Of a stretch of DNA of 24,209 nucleotides, positions 22,467-24,209 are shown in pieces. Below the pieces are notes generated by a model. The model did no database searches and was not told the origin of the DNA. It worked only from the letters and a program-made list of their open reading frames with translations. The DNA is from a virus: positions 1 to 24,209 of IMG/VR virus record IMGVR_UViG_3300047553_000193; one strand, 5' to 3'. Both the position numbers and the translations under genes were made by a program. Each line of letters opens with the position of its first letter. The stretch's first letter is position 1.

Positions 22467-22875
22467 TTTTTAATTTTTCACGATACCATTTAACACCTGC
22501 TATAAAACCTACATACATTTCAAGTGTTGTTGTATGGTCATCTGCATAATTCTCTATTTCTTCATCTGATATTTCTTCTTGAGAAAGTTGTACCATTTCG
22601 TTGGTGTCAACAATATGATAATCTTTTAATGTATCACTTCCATTACTTACAAATGTTTCTTGATAGTATTGTTCTGCATCTCCATCTGTATAAATTTCTC
22701 CAGTAGTAATATAAACAGAACTTTCTCCTTCTATCCAAGCATCAACTATCTCTTGCTTGTGCATTTCTTTAGCTTTTTCAAGTAAACCATAAAATTGTTG
22801 TGCTGAATTTATATCTTGATATGGGACAAGATTATCTATTTCTTCCCATAACCACTCGATTGATGTTTGTTTCAT
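22447..22875 (-). CDS. AT-rich phage protein of unknown function
   Basis: The acidic, 142-residue protein begins MKQTSIEWLWEEIDNLVPYQ, then QQFYGLLEKAKEMHKQEIVD; this N-terminal signature I recall in many Bacteroidota phage proteins annotated only as hypothetical. The middle has QYYQETFVSNG, the end is helical (LEMYVGFIAGVKWYREKLKN). A hand count of 22501-22680 gives 54 G/C of 180 (30%), versus 57 of 120 (about 48%) in 22921-23040 next to it, so its base composition and codon use differ from its neighbours. It may have arrived recently. Function unknown. Confidence 0.7.
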   Translation of the reverse strand: MKQTSIEWLWEEIDNLVPYQDINSAQQFYGLLEKAKEMHKQEIVDAWIEGESSVYITTGEIYTDGDAEQYYQETFVSNGSDTLKDYHIVDTNEMVQLSQEEISDEEIENYADDHTTTLEMYVGFIAGVKWYREKLKNADKKS

Positions 22876-22885
22876 TGTTTAAGTT

Positions 22886-23137
22886 TTAAATTAATCTAGC
22901 AAAGTTTTTTCCTTCAAACAAAGGCACTCCCAGAAATTCCTCAGGGTGCGAAAACTCGTCAACGACTTCATACTGCACGCTGTGAATCTCGTCGCTAGGA
23001 TCAGCAGTTAAATTGAGATAGCTTTGCTGTGCAGGTACAAGCTCATGACATACGGAGTAAACTTCGTCCTCCCAATAAGTGCAAGCCATGACTTTCCATT
23101 TGCCGCCAGCGTTGAATAGTGTTCCTTTATTTGCCAT
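22886..23137 (-). CDS. Small phage protein of unknown function
   Basis: The 83-residue protein is compact and strand-like (GKWKVMACTYWEDEVYSVCH, SVQYEVVDEFSHPEEFLG) with two cysteines and many aromatic residues. There is no membrane segment, signal or catalytic motif. It begins 2 nt after the stop of the PAPS-reductase-like gene and ends 10 nt before the AT-rich gene's start, so it is clearly part of the same transcript. I do not recognise a family and can suggest no function. Confidence 0.6.
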   Translation of the reverse strand: MANKGTLFNAGGKWKVMACTYWEDEVYSVCHELVPAQQSYLNLTADPSDEIHSVQYEVVDEFSHPEEFLGVPLFEGKNFARLI

Positions 23138-23139
23138 AG

Positions 23140-23862
23140 TTAATTAGTACAAGCGCAGTCAAACGCAGGTTTAATTTCGTTTAGATCGTAATTTTTAAAT
23201 AGATTATTTTGAGCATAGTCGCGCATTTGCTTAATTGATATATCCGCAAAGTACTGGTATTTTTTTATCTGTTCCTCATCTTTGATCCACTCGTCAGCTA
23301 ATTCAGGATATGAAGCTAAGATATTCATTATTGCATTTTTCCCCTTCATAAAACATAAAGTACAATTTCCTAAGATCGAAGGAATTTCTAGCGTGTAACT
23401 TTTATTTTTCCAGTATTCGTTAACTATTTGTTTATCTATTTTTTTGTCATATAAAGGGAACGAGTCAACAACATTTTTCCACATTTGTTTTCTACGCTTA
23501 ACCCTTAAAGGTTCATCGTATCTAAAGCCTACCAAATTCTCGTATTTTGAAATACCTAAACTCCTAAGGTATCTCCTGCAAGTTTTTATTTTTAGCTCAA
23601 TGGTACAAAATCTTTTGAAGTTGTTAGGAATTGCATGTTTCTTTTTTAGCAGTTCTCTAAAGCCTCCTTCATATTGCAAGCGAATGACTGGGATATTTTC
23701 GTTAGCTTCAAAATCATTTATAAACTTATATGTTTTCGGGTGTTCACGTCCTGTATCGCAAAAAATTACAAGATCTCCCTGCCTATATTCAAGAATAGTC
23801 ATGTATGCAGAAGTTTTTCCTCCGCTAAAATTTATTATCCTTTGCATAAAATTTTTTAACAA
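23140..23862 (-). CDS. PAPS-reductase-like PP-loop protein with Cys motifs
   Basis: The 240-residue protein starts with a PP-loop (NFSGGKTSAYM, residues 11-21) followed by VIFCDTGREHPKTYKF, the pattern of the phosphoadenosine phosphosulfate reductase/adenine nucleotide alpha hydrolase family. It also has FKRFCTIELKIK, CTLC (Cys167, Cys170) and CAC near the C terminus (Cys236, Cys238), a set of cysteines that could hold a metal or Fe-S cluster. Family members reduce sulfur or handle thiolation chemistry; phage versions are usually of unknown role. ATG choices at 23862 and at 23847 (MQRIINFSGG) are both possible; the second fits the family better. No DNA phosphorothioation partner (Dnd-type) is visible. 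Confidence 0.75.
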   Translation of the reverse strand: MLKNFMQRIINFSGGKTSAYMTILEYRQGDLVIFCDTGREHPKTYKFINDFEANENIPVIRLQYEGGFRELLKKKHAIPNNFKRFCTIELKIKTCRRYLRSLGISKYENLVGFRYDEPLRVKRRKQMWKNVVDSFPLYDKKIDKQIVNEYWKNKSYTLEIPSILGNCTLCFMKGKNAIMNILASYPELADEWIKDEEQIKKYQYFADISIKQMRDYAQNNLFKNYDLNEIKPAFDCACTN

Positions 23863-24209
23863 TTAAGCGTCTGTAAATAAATTCGATTGATGCTGTGTCT
23901 GAGGGTTGAATATCCTTAAAATGATCAGCTTTTAACTTCATAAACCTTTTGTATTCTCTAAAATCTCCGCGCTCCATTGCCTCGTCATAAAGTTCACTTT
24001 GCCGAATCTTAGTCGCTTTGCCGTACATCTTACTCTTTTCGTCGTCGCTTAATTCGACAAGGTTAAACTCCATGATCCAGTCATAAAGATAAGGAGGAAG
24101 TAGCGAAGTGCGAAGGGTTGAATTTCGATAAGATTCTATCTCCTGCAATTTTTCATCCTTGCTGATCGTGTAAGGAAGTTGAACAGGTATCGGATCTGGT
24201 TCGTCCTCA
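23825..24209 (-). CDS. Partial phage protein of unknown function (5' end outside window)
   Basis: The frame is open through the right edge of the window (from 24208), so the true start lies outside. The visible 127 residues begin EDEPDPIPVQLPYTISKDEK and continue with ESYRNSTLRTSLLPPYLYDW, then mainly charged helical sequence (DDEKSKMYGKATKIRQSELY, ERGDFREYKRFMKLKADHF). It ends 23 nt after the favoured start of the PAPS-reductase-like gene, so they overlap. No motif or membrane segment is seen and no function can be given. A TTG within the frame at 24148 could start a 107-residue form but has no support. Confidence 0.65.
   Translation of the reverse strand, partial: EDEPDPIPVQLPYTISKDEKLQEIESYRNSTLRTSLLPPYLYDWIMEFNLVELSDDEKSKMYGKATKIRQSELYDEAMERGDFREYKRFMKLKADHFKDIQPSDTASIEFIYRRLIVKKFYAKDNKF

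Noticed and set aside
23444-23866. Plus-strand ORF of 140 codons
   Set aside because: It is antisense to the PAPS-reductase-like gene, whose motifs are intact, and it begins and ends with Phe-rich translation of AT-rich antisense.
1-24209. tRNA genes, CRISPR arrays, integrase, attachment sites, insertion sequences
   Set aside because: No cloverleaf, direct-repeat array, recombinase motif or terminal inverted repeats were found on reading both strands.

Overview
This window is part of the genome of a tailed double-stranded DNA phage or prophage, almost certainly one that infects Bacteroidota. Every credible gene lies on the minus strand, so the window reads biologically from right (24209) to left (1). 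Genes are packed with 1 to 20 nt overlaps (ATGA and TAATG junctions), there are no tRNAs and no gap above 70 bases, and Shine-Dalgarno-like sequences are mostly absent. The host call rests on several protein types: a tape measure ending in an 'AYVVESDV...' motif, a connector-like protein, a major-tail-like protein beginning with a Cys-rich 'GYTIDC' signature, and a secreted fibre with SDTASML-type repeats. The long tape measure and the tail chaperone frameshift suggest a siphovirus. No integrase, repressor or lysis gene is recognised, so lytic versus temperate cannot be decided.

Right part (24209 to 16707), accessory and DNA-handling genes: a partial gene at the edge, a PP-loop PAPS-reductase-like protein, two unknowns (one clearly AT-rich), a VRR-NUC-like nuclease, a sigma-like helix-turn-helix protein, two small membrane proteins, a glycan cassette (GT-B glycosyltransferase, small CxxC protein, small helical protein, LpxA-like hexapeptide acyltransferase, GT-A glycosyltransferase), a MazG-like protein, a ParB-domain/DNA methyltransferase fusion, an unknown, and an HNH endonuclease beside the small terminase.

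Middle part (17111 to 8267), packaging and tail: TerS, a 25-residue membrane peptide, TerL, a tail-assembly-chaperone pair joined by a likely -1 frameshift on a T9 run, a gp10-like protein, three tail-associated proteins and the tape measure.

Left part (8254 to 1), head and connectors: XkdF-like protease with inserted domains, scaffold-like coiled coil, major capsid protein, major-tail-like protein, a small unknown, portal with a C-terminal extension, connector-like protein, tail-terminator-like protein, and a secreted-looking fibre or receptor-binding protein running off the left edge. Two intrinsic terminators, after the capsid gene and after the major-tail-like gene, probably step expression down toward the low-copy portal and connector genes.
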